A model generated the notes under the pieces. It saw nothing but the letters and a program-made list of their open reading frames with translations. It was not told the origin of the DNA and made no database searches. From positions 1 to 64,000 of the forward strand of contig JAUHWY010000010.1 of the NCBI GenBank assembly GCA_030427255.1: a stretch of DNA of 64,000 nt, given 5' to 3'. This document shows positions 1-8,904 of the stretch, piece after piece (positions within the stretch are counted from its first letter, which is position 1; each line of letters opens with the position of its first letter). The stretch is from Bacteroidia bacterium (GTDB lineage: Bacteria; Bacteroidota; Bacteroidia; CAIKAF01). A program made the position numbers and the translations under genes.

Positions 1-160
1 GGAAGCATTGGCATGCAGAAACGCGAAGGCGCAAAGGCTTTAGCGCGGAAGGAACTATTTGTGAAATAGATAGCGCCGTCAAACGCCCCTTTGCGGCTTT
101 GCGACTTTGCGTGAAACCGCTGTCGCGGTGTAAGGGCACACAGAGTCCATTCATCATTAA
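1..160. other. intergenic stretch with GCAAAG-rich low-complexity words
   Basis: No gene is supported here. The stretch carries several short words of the type CGCAAAG and their complements (for example around 27-45 and 90-115), which can pair with each other. It lies 3' of the ABC permease gene and runs off the window edge, so its full extent is unknown. Confidence 0.4.
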
Positions 161-253
161 GAGACGGGAGGCATCCCGTCTTTACATCATCAATCATCAT
201 TTACCCTTCATCATTTATCATTGAGAGACGGGAGGCATCCCGTCTTTACATCA
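161..253. repeat. two direct copies of a 29-bp palindromic repeat
   Basis: An identical 29-bp sequence occurs at 161-189 and 225-253. Each copy contains a perfect hairpin, GACGGGA-GGCA-TCCCGTC (163-180 and 227-244), followed by TTTACATCA. The spacer between and after the copies is made of degenerate TCATCATT words. It looks like a small REP-type intergenic repeat just downstream of the ABC permease gene. Whether it ends transcription is not clear because the T-run is short. Confidence 0.7.
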
Positions 254-270
254 CCATTCATCATTGACCA

Positions 271-1500
271 TTACTCATACCTCAAAGCATCCACCGGATT
301 CAGTCGCGAGGCTTTAAGTGCCGGATATAGGCCGGAGGAAACCCCAACCAAAACACAAACAAACACAGCCACCATTATCCAATTCCAAGGCACAATAAAG
401 GTTCCACCAAGAAAAATGGCAATGAGGTTGCCAAGGGTAATGCCCAGGAAAATGCCTAAAAGACCACCGAGTTGGCAAATCAATACAGCCTCAATAAGAA
501 ATTGGGTAGCAATAGAATTCGAGGTAGCCCCCATAGACTTACGGACACCGATTTCACGGGTGCGCTCGGTGACCGAGACCAGCATAATATTAAGCAGTCC
601 TACCAAGGCGCCCAGTAGAATTATGGTAGCAATGCCAAATGCTCCGGTCCTAAGAATGCCCCCGATTTCATCGAGTTGTTTTAGCAAACCTGTGCTTTGC
701 TCCAAGGCAAAGGAGCTTTCGTTGGTTCCTTTATCTCTACGGACTTTTCGAAACAAACCTTCGGCTTCGCCGGAAGCAATGGACATGAGTCCCGGATCGG
801 TGATGCTTACTGTAATGGTGTAAGAGGTATTGTCGCCTGCAATAAAGCGTCTAACCAGATTGAGGGGAATAAGCAATTGGCGATCGTTGTTTATTCCTCC
901 GCCGCTGCCTTTTTGCTCAAGAACTCCTACAATCCGTAGTCTGATTTTACCCAACCAAATGGTTTCTTCTTCGGCCACTTTGCCGGAGAAAAACTCGCGG
1001 TAAATGTCTTGGCCAATGATAGCTAAAGGTGCTCCGTCATGAGCCTCACTTGGGTTGAATGGTCTGCCCGAGCCTAAGTTGAGTCCGGAAGCTGCCAGGT
1101 ATTGTTCGTCCACCCCAATAATGGTGATTCTAGGGTGGGTTTTTTTGTTTTGGTACTTAACAACTCCTGTATTGGTTACTTGAGAGGAAATACTCACCGC
1201 CCCAGGAAAAGAAAACTGCTCTTTAAATGCTTCGGCTTCAAAGAGTCGAATAGGTGGATACCTTTTGCGTTGGGTATTGAATCCCCAATTGGTTCGGTTT
1301 CGGATGGTAAAAGAGTTGGCACCTAAGTCCCCAAGGGTGCTAGAAACGCTTTGACTCAGGGCGTCCAGACTGGTTAGGATACCTACCAAAGCAAAAATTC
1401 CGAAGCCAATGATGCAAATGGTTAATATGGTACGCAGCAATTGACTGCGGAGGGACCGCCAGGCAATGTTGAGGTTTTCGAATAAAAGCGACCAACGCAT
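271..1500 (-). CDS. MacB/FtsX-type ABC transporter permease
   Basis: This is the membrane subunit of a MacB-like ABC system, a family that moves lipoproteins, peptides or drugs or transmits mechanical force across the envelope. The 409-residue protein has one N-terminal transmembrane helix (about 22-44), a large periplasmic MacB-type core (about 50-285) and three C-terminal helices (about 289-310, 335-370 and 371-390). The FtsX-domain motif TREIGVRKSMGA lies near residue 315. No cognate ATPase is present; it would have to lie beyond the left edge or elsewhere. Substrate cannot be read from the sequence. Confidence 0.85.
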   Translation of the reverse strand: MRWSLLFENLNIAWRSLRSQLLRTILTICIIGFGIFALVGILTSLDALSQSVSSTLGDLGANSFTIRNRTNWGFNTQRKRYPPIRLFEAEAFKEQFSFPGAVSISSQVTNTGVVKYQNKKTHPRITIIGVDEQYLAASGLNLGSGRPFNPSEAHDGAPLAIIGQDIYREFFSGKVAEEETIWLGKIRLRIVGVLEQKGSGGGINNDRQLLIPLNLVRRFIAGDNTSYTITVSITDPGLMSIASGEAEGLFRKVRRDKGTNESSFALEQSTGLLKQLDEIGGILRTGAFGIATIILLGALVGLLNIMLVSVTERTREIGVRKSMGATSNSIATQFLIEAVLICQLGGLLGIFLGITLGNLIAIFLGGTFIVPWNWIMVAVFVCVLVGVSSGLYPALKASRLNPVDALRYE

Positions 1501-1715
1501 GCGGAAAAGTACAATCTTTTAAGCTAGCTCTCTTCACCGCTTAAGGCAATTTAACGCTCCTACGCAAAATTTTATTTTGGCCGAAAAGGAGTGTATGATG
1601 CTCTTGTTCTTACTCAGTCTATTTTAGCCACTTAACAAGATTTAACGCCAATACCTGCAGCTTACCGAACACCCACAGCTATTATTGCGTTGAGTAAGTG
1701 GAAGGATTACCCATC

Positions 1716-2213
1716 ATGGCAGCAAGCGCATCAAAAACATTAAAAACAGGAGATTTTGCCCCCGATTTCGTGCTGAAGAATCAACACGGTGAATTGGTGA
1801 AATTTTCGGAGTTCCGCCAAAACAAGGCGGTGGTCTTATATTTTTATCCCAAAGACGATACTCCCGGCTGCACTATGGAAGCGCGCTGCTTTAGAGACAA
1901 CTACGAGGTGTTTAGGGATCTGGGCGCAGAAGTGGTGGGCGTGAGTTCTGACTCCATTAGTTCACACATGAGGTTCGCCGACAGGCACAAATTGCCCTTT
2001 ACCTTACTTAGCGATAGTTCATCTAAAGTTCGGAAAATGTATGGAGTGGCCAATACCATGATGCTTATTCCGGGAAGAGTCACTTTTGTTATTGACCATC
2101 GGGGAATCATACGCTCCATGTTTTCTAGTCAATTCAATGCTGTGAAGCATATCCAAGAAGCAATAGATACCCTTAAAGATATTCAAAGGGAAATGCAAGA
2201 GGCAGGCAAATAG
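1716..2213 (+). CDS. bcp: PrxQ/BCP-type thioredoxin-dependent peroxiredoxin
   Basis: It reduces hydroperoxides with electrons from thioredoxin. The 165-residue protein has the AhpC/TSA fold with the peroxidatic motif DDTPGCTMEARCFRD; C52 is the peroxidatic cysteine. A second cysteine is C58, six residues later, whereas classical PrxQ/BCP has it five residues later (GCTxxAC), so the resolving cysteine is displaced by one position without a gap. The C-terminal part (RVTFVIDHRGIIRSMFSS) fits PrxQ well. I chose ATG 1716; an in-frame GTG at 1698 would add six residues. The gene stands alone. Confidence 0.9.
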   Translation: MAASASKTLKTGDFAPDFVLKNQHGELVKFSEFRQNKAVVLYFYPKDDTPGCTMEARCFRDNYEVFRDLGAEVVGVSSDSISSHMRFADRHKLPFTLLSDSSSKVRKMYGVANTMMLIPGRVTFVIDHRGIIRSMFSSQFNAVKHIQEAIDTLKDIQREMQEAGK

Positions 2214-2439
2214 GCTAGGCTGTTGAAAAGCGAAGGTTGTGCTATTTTAAATTAAATGGACACCGGCTAGGCCTTGTATTTTAAGCTTCTTGTACTGGCC
2301 GAAGCCACAGACAGCACCGTCGCTAAGATAGCAACGTGTCAACGGTCTCAAATAGCAAAGGGATAGGTAATTTAAGGTTGGTTAAGACGATGCGCTGCAA
2401 GGCCTAGTTCCATCTACCTACACCCTTGCAGCAACTGTG
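2214..2439. other. intergenic stretch with a distant 10-bp inverted repeat
   Basis: Between convergent bcp and ribH no gene is seen. CTAGGCCTTG at 2267-2276 is exactly complementary to CAAGGCCTAG at 2398-2407, enclosing about 120 bp. The pairing does not extend further and no T-run follows, so it is not a clear terminator. Confidence 0.35.
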
Positions 2440-2925
2440 TTAAGATACAACAGCCATCATATGAAGTAGGGTGGCGGCCGCTTCTTCTCCTTTATTTCCG
2501 AACCTTCCTCCTGCTCTATCTAGTGCTTGGGCTTGGTTTTCTGTTGTTAGAACTCCAAAAATCACAGGTGCCGAGCCTTGCGTGTTGAGCAAACTAATTC
2601 CCTGAGTTACCCCTTGACATATATAATCAAAGTGTGGAGTTTCTCCGCGAACCACACAGCCTAAAACGATTATGCCGTCGGCATGTTGTTTTAAAGCTTT
2701 AGCTGCTGCGTAGGTCAATTCAAAGGTGCCGGGAACTTCTACAATTTCTAGGCCTGATTCGGGCAAACCTGCTTTTTTGAGAAAATCTACGGCACCTCTT
2801 AGCAAAGCACCTGTAACGGCATCGTTCCAGAGGGCCCGAACCACCACAATGCGTTTGGTTTGGATGTTATTTACCTCGGTAGACAGATGGCCTATATCGC
2901 TTAGGTGCTTATCGGCAGTAGACAT
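2440..2925 (-). CDS. ribH: 6,7-dimethyl-8-ribityllumazine synthase
   Basis: This is the penultimate step of riboflavin synthesis: it condenses 5-amino-6-ribitylaminouracil with 3,4-dihydroxy-2-butanone 4-phosphate. The 161-residue length is normal. Family motifs are clear: the VEVPGTFELTYAAK-like loop, VLGCVVRGETPHFDYIC with the catalytic histidine region, and PVIFGVLTTENQAQALDRAGG near the C-terminus. It lies 9 bp downstream of the TPR gene 2935-3612 on the same strand and probably shares its transcript. Confidence 0.96.
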   Translation of the reverse strand: MSTADKHLSDIGHLSTEVNNIQTKRIVVVRALWNDAVTGALLRGAVDFLKKAGLPESGLEIVEVPGTFELTYAAAKALKQHADGIIVLGCVVRGETPHFDYICQGVTQGISLLNTQGSAPVIFGVLTTENQAQALDRAGGRFGNKGEEAAATLLHMMAVVS

Positions 2926-2934
2926 AGCTCGAGC

Positions 2935-3612
2935 TTAAGATTGAGCTGCTGCTTCGAGTCGAGCGATACTTTTTTCAACCGAGCGACCTTCGTTGGAGTA
3001 ATAAAAATCTTTTCGGATGCGCTTGTAGAGCTCCAAAGCCTCGCCGGGTTTATTGAGATCGAATTCAAGTACTACCGCAGCTTTTTGCAAATACATGGGG
3101 GTAGTCAACAAGTTTTCGGAAGCATCGGCAGCTTTGCGGTACCAGGCCAAGGCTTCTTCAGGGTTGCCAAGCTCCCAGTATGCATCGCCTAGGCAACCTT
3201 TAGCCATAGGACCTAGGATTTTATCGTCCGATTCATAGGCTTCCAAATAGGGAATAGCTTCCTGAAAGCGCCCTAAGTTGAGGTGGCAAAGGCCGGCATA
3301 CAATTGAGCCACATTTCCTGCGGAAGTACCTTGGTAATTGGTTGCGATGTCGGCGAATCCTTCGAATTGTCCCGGGCGGCCATTTAGTGCAGTCTCTAAG
3401 GAGTCTTGGCCAAACAGATGCTCTGCCATAAACAAAGATTCTGCGGCAATCACCTCTTCGGGGCTGTTAGGATTGCTTCGCGTCATGTACCAATAGCCCG
3501 CTACAGCTACCACTACGGCGGCTACAATTAGTATGCTTTTTTGGTTTTTAGCAAACCAAGCTTCGGTGTCAAAGCCCTTTTTTTCGTTCGAGTGTTCGGT
3601 TTGTTCGGCCAT
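2935..3612 (-). CDS. membrane-anchored tetratricopeptide protein (YfgM/CpoB-like)
   Basis: A cytoplasmic charged N-terminus is followed by a single transmembrane helix (about residues 28-45, ILIVAAVVVAVAGYWYM) and a periplasmic region with TPR units, for example LYAGLCHLNLGRFQEAIPYLE and GCLGDAYWELGNPEEALAWYRKA. This architecture matches YfgM-like ancillary proteins of the Sec translocon, but no specific partner can be named. It precedes ribH on the same strand, an arrangement common in Bacteroidota. A TAnnTTTG -7 box lies just upstream at 3634-3641. Confidence 0.8.
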   Translation of the reverse strand: MAEQTEHSNEKKGFDTEAWFAKNQKSILIVAAVVVAVAGYWYMTRSNPNSPEEVIAAESLFMAEHLFGQDSLETALNGRPGQFEGFADIATNYQGTSAGNVAQLYAGLCHLNLGRFQEAIPYLEAYESDDKILGPMAKGCLGDAYWELGNPEEALAWYRKAADASENLLTTPMYLQKAAVVLEFDLNKPGEALELYKRIRKDFYYSNEGRSVEKSIARLEAAAQS

Positions 3613-3633
3613 AAATTCAGCTCAATAAGAGTG

Positions 3634-3641
3634 CAAAAATA
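3634..3641 (-). promoter_or_regulatory. -7 box for the TPR-ribH operon
   Basis: Read on the minus strand the sequence is TATTTTTG, a match to the Bacteroidota -7 consensus TAnnTTTG, 22 bp before the ATG at 3612. No convincing TTG -33 element was found at the usual distance. Confidence 0.45.
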
Positions 3642-3758
3642 TATTTTTTTTCCGGCCTTAAGGCATTTTTCCCTATAAAGCATGGATAAGCCTTCCCTAA
3701 GCCAAGGCCAAAAACTGAAATCTTTTTTTCTAAGGGGCGGTAGTGTTACCTTCGCAGG

Positions 3759-4856
3759 GTGGTATTACAGTCCCTGCACCTGTTTCAGTTTCGGAATCAT
3801 GCCGAGCTCAATTTTCGTTTTCAAGACGGAGTAAATGTAATTACCGGGCCCAATGGCGCCGGAAAAACCAATGTTCTGGATGCCGTATATTACTTAGGAT
3901 TTACCAAGAGTTTTTTAAACTTTCCCGACGGTAGCTCGGTTCGATGGTTCGAAAATGAGGACGAATCCAAAGTTTCGGCGTTTTTAATTGAAGGTCGATT
4001 TCAGGCGCAGGGGCAAGAAAGCTTGGTGCAAATTAGCGCCGGAAGAGGCCAAAAGAAAATAATACGCCACAACAAAAAGCCCTACGAAAGGTTAAGCGAC
4101 CACATAGGTCGTTTTCCTATGGTGGTTATTGCACCCCAAGACGCCACTTTGGTGCTGGGAGGTTCCGAGGAACGTAGAAAGTTTTTGGATGCCCTCATTG
4201 GCCAATACGATGCAAGGTATTTGCAGTCCTTAATGCAATGGAACCGCCTGATTAGTCAGCGAAATGCTTTGTTAAAGCAATTGGCCGACAGGCAGGGAAG
4301 CTTGGAAACTTTAGACGTGCTCGACGACCAACTGATGCTCCTGCTGCCCGGTTTGCTCCAAACACGCCTTGAGTTTATTGCCCAGTTTTTGCCGGTTTTT
4401 GAGGATTTCTACGCCAGGCTTAGTGGTGAGGCCGAACAGCCGGGTCTGGAATACAAGGCCGGTTTAGACATAGAACAGGCTTCCATCCAGTTTAGAGAGG
4501 CGCGGCAAAAAGACTTGCTGCTGCAATACACCAGCCTCGGTCCCCATCGCGATGATTTACTGTTTTTACTGGACGAACACCCTCTAAAACGTTTTGCCTC
4601 TCAAGGCCAGCAAAAATCCTATTTGGCTGCTCTAAAATTGGCCGAACATCAGTTTCTGAAAGAAAAAAACGGCCGTACTCCGCTTCTTTTGCTCGACGAT
4701 GTTTTTGATAAGCTGGATCCTTTTCGTGTGCAACGCTTGTTGGAGTTGGCTACCGGTCCCGGATTTGGACAAACCATCGTTACCGATACCGGAGAGCAAA
4801 AGCTGCAAGAAGTGCTTCAAAAAATCGCAATTGAAGCTAGGTTTTTCGAACTTTGA
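3759..4856 (+). CDS. recF: DNA replication and repair ATPase RecF
   Basis: RecF helps load RecA at single-strand gaps. The 365-residue protein has the SMC-like ABC ATPase layout: Walker A GPNGAGKT at 30-37, the QGQQKSYLAALKLAE signature region, and Walker B LLLLDDVFDKLD near residue 310. Translation starts at GTG 3759, since no in-frame ATG precedes the conserved N-terminal segment (LHLFQFRNHAELNF). The DUF721 gene begins 4 bp after the stop, so the two are probably coupled. Confidence 0.95.
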   Translation: MVLQSLHLFQFRNHAELNFRFQDGVNVITGPNGAGKTNVLDAVYYLGFTKSFLNFPDGSSVRWFENEDESKVSAFLIEGRFQAQGQESLVQISAGRGQKKIIRHNKKPYERLSDHIGRFPMVVIAPQDATLVLGGSEERRKFLDALIGQYDARYLQSLMQWNRLISQRNALLKQLADRQGSLETLDVLDDQLMLLLPGLLQTRLEFIAQFLPVFEDFYARLSGEAEQPGLEYKAGLDIEQASIQFREARQKDLLLQYTSLGPHRDDLLFLLDEHPLKRFASQGQQKSYLAALKLAEHQFLKEKNGRTPLLLLDDVFDKLDPFRVQRLLELATGPGFGQTIVTDTGEQKLQEVLQKIAIEARFFEL

Positions 4857-4859
4857 TGC

Positions 4860-5147
4860 ATGGCAGGAAACGAGTATACCCTCAAAGAAGCGATAGAAGC
4901 CTTAATGAAGCGCTACCGCTTGCAAGAAGGCATGACGGCACATAAGGCCAAAAAATGCTGGGAAGAGTTGGCCGGCCCTTTCATTGCCTCCAAAACCCGC
5001 CATGTTCAATTTAAAGAAGGTGTACTCACCATTGCGGTTGAATCGCCGGCACTTAGGCAAGAATTGCATATGAGCCGTTCCACCATTCAAGAGCAAATGA
5101 ACCGTCAATTGGGAAAAGATACCATTGCTGAGGTTCGTATAAAATAG
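4860..5147 (+). CDS. DUF721 (DciA-like) protein
   Basis: A 95-residue basic protein of the DUF721 family. DciA, the characterised member, loads the replicative helicase in bacteria without DnaC/DnaI. The conserved pattern is visible: W-E-x-L-A-G-P-F-I-A near residue 32, then K-x-G-V-L-T-I-A-V-E-S-P-A-L-R-Q-E-L. It is at the short end of the family, as is usual in Bacteroidota. It sits immediately downstream of recF, which supports a role in replication. The helicase-loading function is inferred from family membership. Confidence 0.8.
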   Translation: MAGNEYTLKEAIEALMKRYRLQEGMTAHKAKKCWEELAGPFIASKTRHVQFKEGVLTIAVESPALRQELHMSRSTIQEQMNRQLGKDTIAEVRIK

Positions 5148-5274
5148 TTTTTAAACCTTGCTTGTTAATAGTAAAATTCTGAATTTCAGCGTATTAATTT
5201 GATTGTCTGAGCCCCTTTCAGTGGTATTAACAGGTTTTTCACCTTTTTTCTGCGGCATCGTTCTCATATTCTTT

Positions 5275-5282
5275 TATTTTTG
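5275..5282 (+). promoter_or_regulatory. -7 box upstream of the M23/LysM gene
   Basis: TATTTTTG matches TAnnTTTG and lies 15 bp before the ATG at 5297. No TTG is found at 17-23 bp upstream. Confidence 0.4.
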
Positions 5283-5296
5283 GCTTCCGAAAATTT

Positions 5297-6085
5297 ATGA
5301 GGAAGGCTTGTACATATTTGATGGTTTTTGTCGGTGTCTGGTTTATGGGCTGGGCAGCCGTTCCGCCATCCGGTGTACCCGCCGAAGCCAAATTGCCGGC
5401 CTTTGAATGGTATGCTTCCTGGGATACCAGCGAAATCCATTACCGCGGCCCCATTCAATTCCCGCAAAACGACACCGTGAACCTATCCTTGGTGCGCATG
5501 GATTGCGATTATGTAAATCCCGCTCCCGGACCTACCACCAGTGGCTTTGGTCGCCGTTGGAGACGCATGCACTATGGCATTGATTTGGATTTGGAAACCG
5601 GAGATCAGGTCGTTGCGGCCTTCGAAGGTATGGTTCGGTTTGCCGCTTATAACGGCTCTTACGGTAATTTGGTGATCGTAAGACACCCCAACGGTTTAGA
5701 AACCTACTATGCGCACCTGTCGGAGCTCAAAGTGCAGCCCGGCGATTATTTGCAAGCCGGCGAAGTACTTGGCTTAGGGGGCAATACCGGGCGATCTTAC
5801 GGGTCTCACCTGCATTTTGAAATGCGCTTTCTTGGACTGCCCTTCAATCCGGCACATGTTATTGATTTCGATAGCGGTAAGCCTCGATTTGAGTGTGTTG
5901 ATTTGTACCTGAAGCGTGGATATTTAGATTGCACCAATGGCGAAAAGTTTCACGTGGTGCATCCCGGCGAAGACCTCTACGCCATTGCGCACAAATATCA
6001 GGTGGACGTTAACCAGCTTGCCGATTTGAATGGTTTGTCGCCCAACGACATTTTGCCTTTAGATTTGGCCATTCGCTACCATTAA
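5297..6085 (+). CDS. M23 peptidase with C-terminal LysM domain
   Basis: A probable periplasmic or surface peptidoglycan DD-endopeptidase. Residues 1-30 form a signal peptide or membrane anchor. The M23 (LytM) domain covers about 75-185 with zinc ligands H92 and D96 (MHYGIDLDL) and H173 within HLHFE (171-175), plus H140 in YYAHLSEL. A single LysM peptidoglycan-binding domain occupies about 218-262 (HVVHPGEDLYAIAHKYQ...). All catalytic residues are intact, so it is likely an active hydrolase rather than an EnvC-like activator. Confidence 0.9.
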   Translation: MRKACTYLMVFVGVWFMGWAAVPPSGVPAEAKLPAFEWYASWDTSEIHYRGPIQFPQNDTVNLSLVRMDCDYVNPAPGPTTSGFGRRWRRMHYGIDLDLETGDQVVAAFEGMVRFAAYNGSYGNLVIVRHPNGLETYYAHLSELKVQPGDYLQAGEVLGLGGNTGRSYGSHLHFEMRFLGLPFNPAHVIDFDSGKPRFECVDLYLKRGYLDCTNGEKFHVVHPGEDLYAIAHKYQVDVNQLADLNGLSPNDILPLDLAIRYH

Positions 6086-6093
6086 TTTTTTTA

Positions 6094-6250
6094 GGGCGCC
6101 TGAACCGGGCCCTCCCTTCAAGTCCGTTGCCCAAAGGCAGCAAAGCTACTGCCGTGTAGGGTTTGCTGCGCTCCACCCTGCACGGCTAAGGCTTTGCATG
6201 CCTTTGGTCATCCGGGCTTTCCGTGCCGGTCCCTGGCGCGGGTTCCTTCC
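6094..6250. repeat. GC-rich folded intergenic element, copy A1
   Basis: First of about ten GC-rich intergenic elements. The ends pair through GCGCC (6096-6100) and GGCGC (6235-6239). It shares the end module CCGTGCCG...CCCTGGCGC with copy F at 33877, and GCAAAGCTAC with copies C and F. On the reverse strand it shares CCAAAGGCATG, GGTGGAGC and AGCAAACC with copy E. It lies between the convergent M23 gene and the DUF4293 gene. The short open frame that crosses it has no protein-like features. Confidence 0.65.
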
Positions 6251-6302
6251 ATTTTTGGAGAGGTATTTTTTATAAGGGGATTCTGTTCATTAGAGGATTT
6301 CC

Positions 6303-6481
6303 GGGGCAGAGATGCAGCGAAAAACCCGCAAGTCCCAAAGCCGGGCGGCTTAAGGAGCGGAGGCTTATCTCAATGCTTTGAGGAAGCCAACACAGCCTTT
6401 AGCCGCCCGTGCTTTGGGGCTGAGGATTTGCAGCAAGCCTTGGGTCTTGACCGAAGCGTCAGGACAGCCCGGCTGCCCCCC
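6303..6481. repeat. GC-rich folded intergenic element, copy A2
   Basis: Second element in the same 408-bp gap. The outer ends GGGGCAG (6303-6309) and CTGCCCC (6473-6479) are exact complements. Inside, CCGGGCGGCTTA... pairs with ...TTAGCCGCCCG, and CCCAAAGC pairs with GCTTTGGGG. Architecture is like copies E and G, but sequence identity is lower. It ends 13 bp before the DUF4293 stop codon and could act as a terminator. Confidence 0.6.
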
Positions 6482-6493
6482 AAATAAAACCAA

Positions 6494-6955
6494 TTAACGA
6501 AGCCGATCCAGCGACTTAATCAAGGCCTCGTCTTTGCGGATATAGCGTAAGGCCAAAAAGAAGCAAAGGAGGCTTAGTACCGGCAGGAATAAGCTGAGCG
6601 AGCTGCCCATGTGGAGCTCTGCCTGTGTGGCATCGGCCAGTTTGAATGCAGTAATCCAAGCGAAAATGGCAAACAGCACAGAGGAAATCATGCCATAGAC
6701 GCAAAGTTTCATTTGTTGCTTTCGCTTTTTGAACAAAAAAATGCCAATTAAAGAGGAAAGCAGGGCAATTGCCCAACAGGCGTAAAGGCTCAAATACCCG
6801 GTGAATGCACCTTCTACGGTTCCGGGCAAACTATGAAGGGCCACGTTTAGGTCTTGGCCGGATGCCATAGAAAAGGAGGCGAATGGTAAAAACCAGATAA
6901 GGGATTGAAGGATAAGCACGGCTAAAAGCCAAAGGGTCTGTACGCGTTGAATCAT
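6494..6955 (-). CDS. DUF4293 four-helix membrane protein
   Basis: A 153-residue integral membrane protein with four predicted helices (about 5-27, 52-72, 80-103 and 117-137) and a basic C-terminus. The start MIQRVQTLWLL is typical of DUF4293, a Bacteroidota family of unknown function. It is divergent from rho, as seen elsewhere in the phylum, but no functional link to rho is known. Confidence 0.8.
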   Translation of the reverse strand: MIQRVQTLWLLAVLILQSLIWFLPFASFSMASGQDLNVALHSLPGTVEGAFTGYLSLYACWAIALLSSLIGIFLFKKRKQQMKLCVYGMISSVLFAIFAWITAFKLADATQAELHMGSSLSLFLPVLSLLCFFLALRYIRKDEALIKSLDRLR

Positions 6956-6971
6956 GCTTCCAAGCTTTGCG

Positions 6972-6979
6972 CAAAGGTA
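6972..6979 (-). promoter_or_regulatory. -7 box for the DUF4293 gene
   Basis: TACCTTTG on the minus strand matches TAnnTTTG and lies 16 bp before the ATG at 6955, predicting a very short leader. No TTG is seen at the expected distance. Confidence 0.45.
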
Positions 6980-7152
6980 AGGAATGGAACGGTAGAGCGG
7001 GTCTCCGCAGAATTTTTATAAAAAATGCTTGGGAATGTGTCCATGCAGAAAAAAAATTGTAAACTTGCAATCGAAGAAACCTTCTCCCCAAGCCACCATT
7101 CCAAGTTTTGAAATTTCGTTGTCCGGAATGGGGTATCCTATACACACAATAT

Positions 7153-8904
7153 ATGTACGAGAAAGAGGAATTGAAGCGTAAGTTATTGCCTGAACTCAAG
7201 AATATTGCAAAGGAATTGCACATTGAGAAGTTTCAGTACATGCGCAAAGATCAATTGATTGATCAGATTTCTGCCAAGTCGGCTTTGACTTCGCCTGCCG
7301 AGTCCAAGGGGACAGAGAAGCAGGCAGAGACTGAGGAGCAGGCCAAAAAACGCCGTCGAGTGCGGTTGATTCGGCAAGAAGAAAGTAAGAAAATTAAGGC
7401 CCAGAAACCTGAGCCGGAAAATAAGCCCTCGGTGGATACCGAAAGCTCAGAAACCACATCGGAAGATTCGGTTCAGGCACCAAAGGCTGAAAGTAAAGCG
7501 CGAACTGCTGTTCGGGAGCCTCGCCGCAATCCCTTAAAGGATGTGGAGGGCGAGCAAAACAAGGACCCGCGTTTTGAAGGTAGGCGTTCTGCAGAACCCA
7601 AACCTTTCCGCCACCCTGAACGTGAGCAAAGAGAATATAGAAATCAGAAGCAATCTGCAGATGAGCGTCAGGGCCACAGGAACCAACAAGTGGACGACCG
7701 TCAAGGCCAAAGGACTCAAAACCGCCCGGACCAGCGTCAAGACGATGGACAGGGCAGAAAAGCCTTTGACCATTATGCTTTTGAGGGAACGGTAGATGCC
7801 GAGGGTGTGTTGGAAATTATGCCGGATGGCTACGGCTTTTTGCGCAGTTCCGATTACAATTACTTGTCTTCGCCGGACGATGTATACGTATCTCAATCCC
7901 AGATTAAACTATTTGCTTTAAAAACCGGGGATACCATTGTTGGGGTAATACGCCCACCCAAAGAGGGCGAGAAGTATTTCCCCTTAATTAAAGTGAAGGA
8001 AATCAACGGACAAGATCCGGCTGTGGTGCGCGATAGGGTGCCTTTTGATTATTTGACCCCCTTGTTTCCTTTTGAGAAAATAAACATTGTGAATCCTGCT
8101 GCAAAGAACAACTCTTTGTCGGTGCGGATTATGGACATGTTTAGTCCAATTGGTAAAGGCCAACGCGGGCTGATTGTGGCTCAACCCAAGACAGGTAAAA
8201 CCGTATTGCTCAAGGAAGTTGCCAATGCCATAGCAAAAAATCATCCGGAGATTTACCTCATCATTTTGCTTATCGATGAGCGCCCGGAAGAAGTGACCGA
8301 CATGGCGCGCAGTGTTAATGCAGAAGTTATTGCTTCTACGTTTGATGAACCTGCCGAGCGTCATGTTAAAATTGCAACCCTCGTTTTGGAAAAGGCCAAG
8401 CGTTTGGTAGAAAGCGGTCAAGATGTAGTGATTTTATTGGATTCCATTACGCGTTTGGCTCGTGCGCACAATACCTGTGCTCCGGCATCGGGTAAAGTAT
8501 TGACCGGTGGTGTGGATTCCAATGCCTTGCAAAAGCCTAAGCGTTTCTTTGGTGCAGCTCGTAAAATAGAAAATGGAGGTTCGCTTACCATTTTGGCTAC
8601 GGCTTTGATTGACACCGGCTCCAAAATGGACGAGGTTATTTTTGAAGAGTTTAAAGGAACCGGCAACATGGAATTGCAGTTGGATCGTAAATTGGCCAAC
8701 AAGCGTATTTATCCGGCCATTGATATCAATGGTTCCAGTACCCGGCGCGATGATTTGTTGCAAGATGCGCAGTCCATCAACCGACTTTATGTGTTGCGCA
8801 ACCACCTTTCGGATATGAATACGGTTGAGGCTATGGAGTTTTTGACGGACCGACTGAAATTTACCCGCAGCAACGAAGAGTTTTTGCTTTCGATGAATGG
8901 CTAA
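7153..8904 (+). CDS. rho: transcription termination factor Rho
   Basis: Rho is the hexameric RNA helicase that ends transcription. From ATG 7153 it has 583 residues, longer than E. coli Rho (419) because of a charged, Arg/Gln/Glu-rich disordered insertion (about 55-205) between the N-terminal helical domain and the cold-shock-like RNA-binding domain ([14 protein letters not shown]...). This insertion is usual in Bacteroidota. The ATPase has Walker A AQPKTGKT and [13 protein letters not shown]. An in-frame TTG at 7108 is possible, but [16 protein letters not shown] is the conserved N-terminus. The stop overlaps the next gene by 8 bp. Confidence 0.95.
   Translation: MYEKEELKRKLLPELKNIAKELHIEKFQYMRKDQLIDQISAKSALTSPAESKGTEKQAETEEQAKKRRRVRLIRQEESKKIKAQKPEPENKPSVDTESSETTSEDSVQAPKAESKARTAVREPRRNPLKDVEGEQNKDPRFEGRRSAEPKPFRHPEREQREYRNQKQSADERQGHRNQQVDDRQGQRTQNRPDQRQDDGQGRKAFDHYAFEGTVDAEGVLEIMPDGYGFLRSSDYNYLSSPDDVYVSQSQIKLFALKTGDTIVGVIRPPKEGEKYFPLIKVKEINGQDPAVVRDRVPFDYLTPLFPFEKINIVNPAAKNNSLSVRIMDMFSPIGKGQRGLIVAQPKTGKTVLLKEVANAIAKNHPEIYLIILLIDERPEEVTDMARSVNAEVIASTFDEPAERHVKIATLVLEKAKRLVESGQDVVILLDSITRLARAHNTCAPASGKVLTGGVDSNALQKPKRFFGAARKIENGGSLTILATALIDTGSKMDEVIFEEFKGTGNMELQLDRKLANKRIYPAIDINGSSTRRDDLLQDAQSINRLYVLRNHLSDMNTVEAMEFLTDRLKFTRSNEEFLLSMNG

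Noticed and set aside
221-823. Plus-strand open frame of 200 codons
   Set aside because: It is antisense to the ABC permease gene, whose frame carries clear family motifs.
6194-6487. Plus-strand open frame of 97 codons
   Set aside because: It spans the GC-rich elements A1 and A2, with no protein-like composition or start context.
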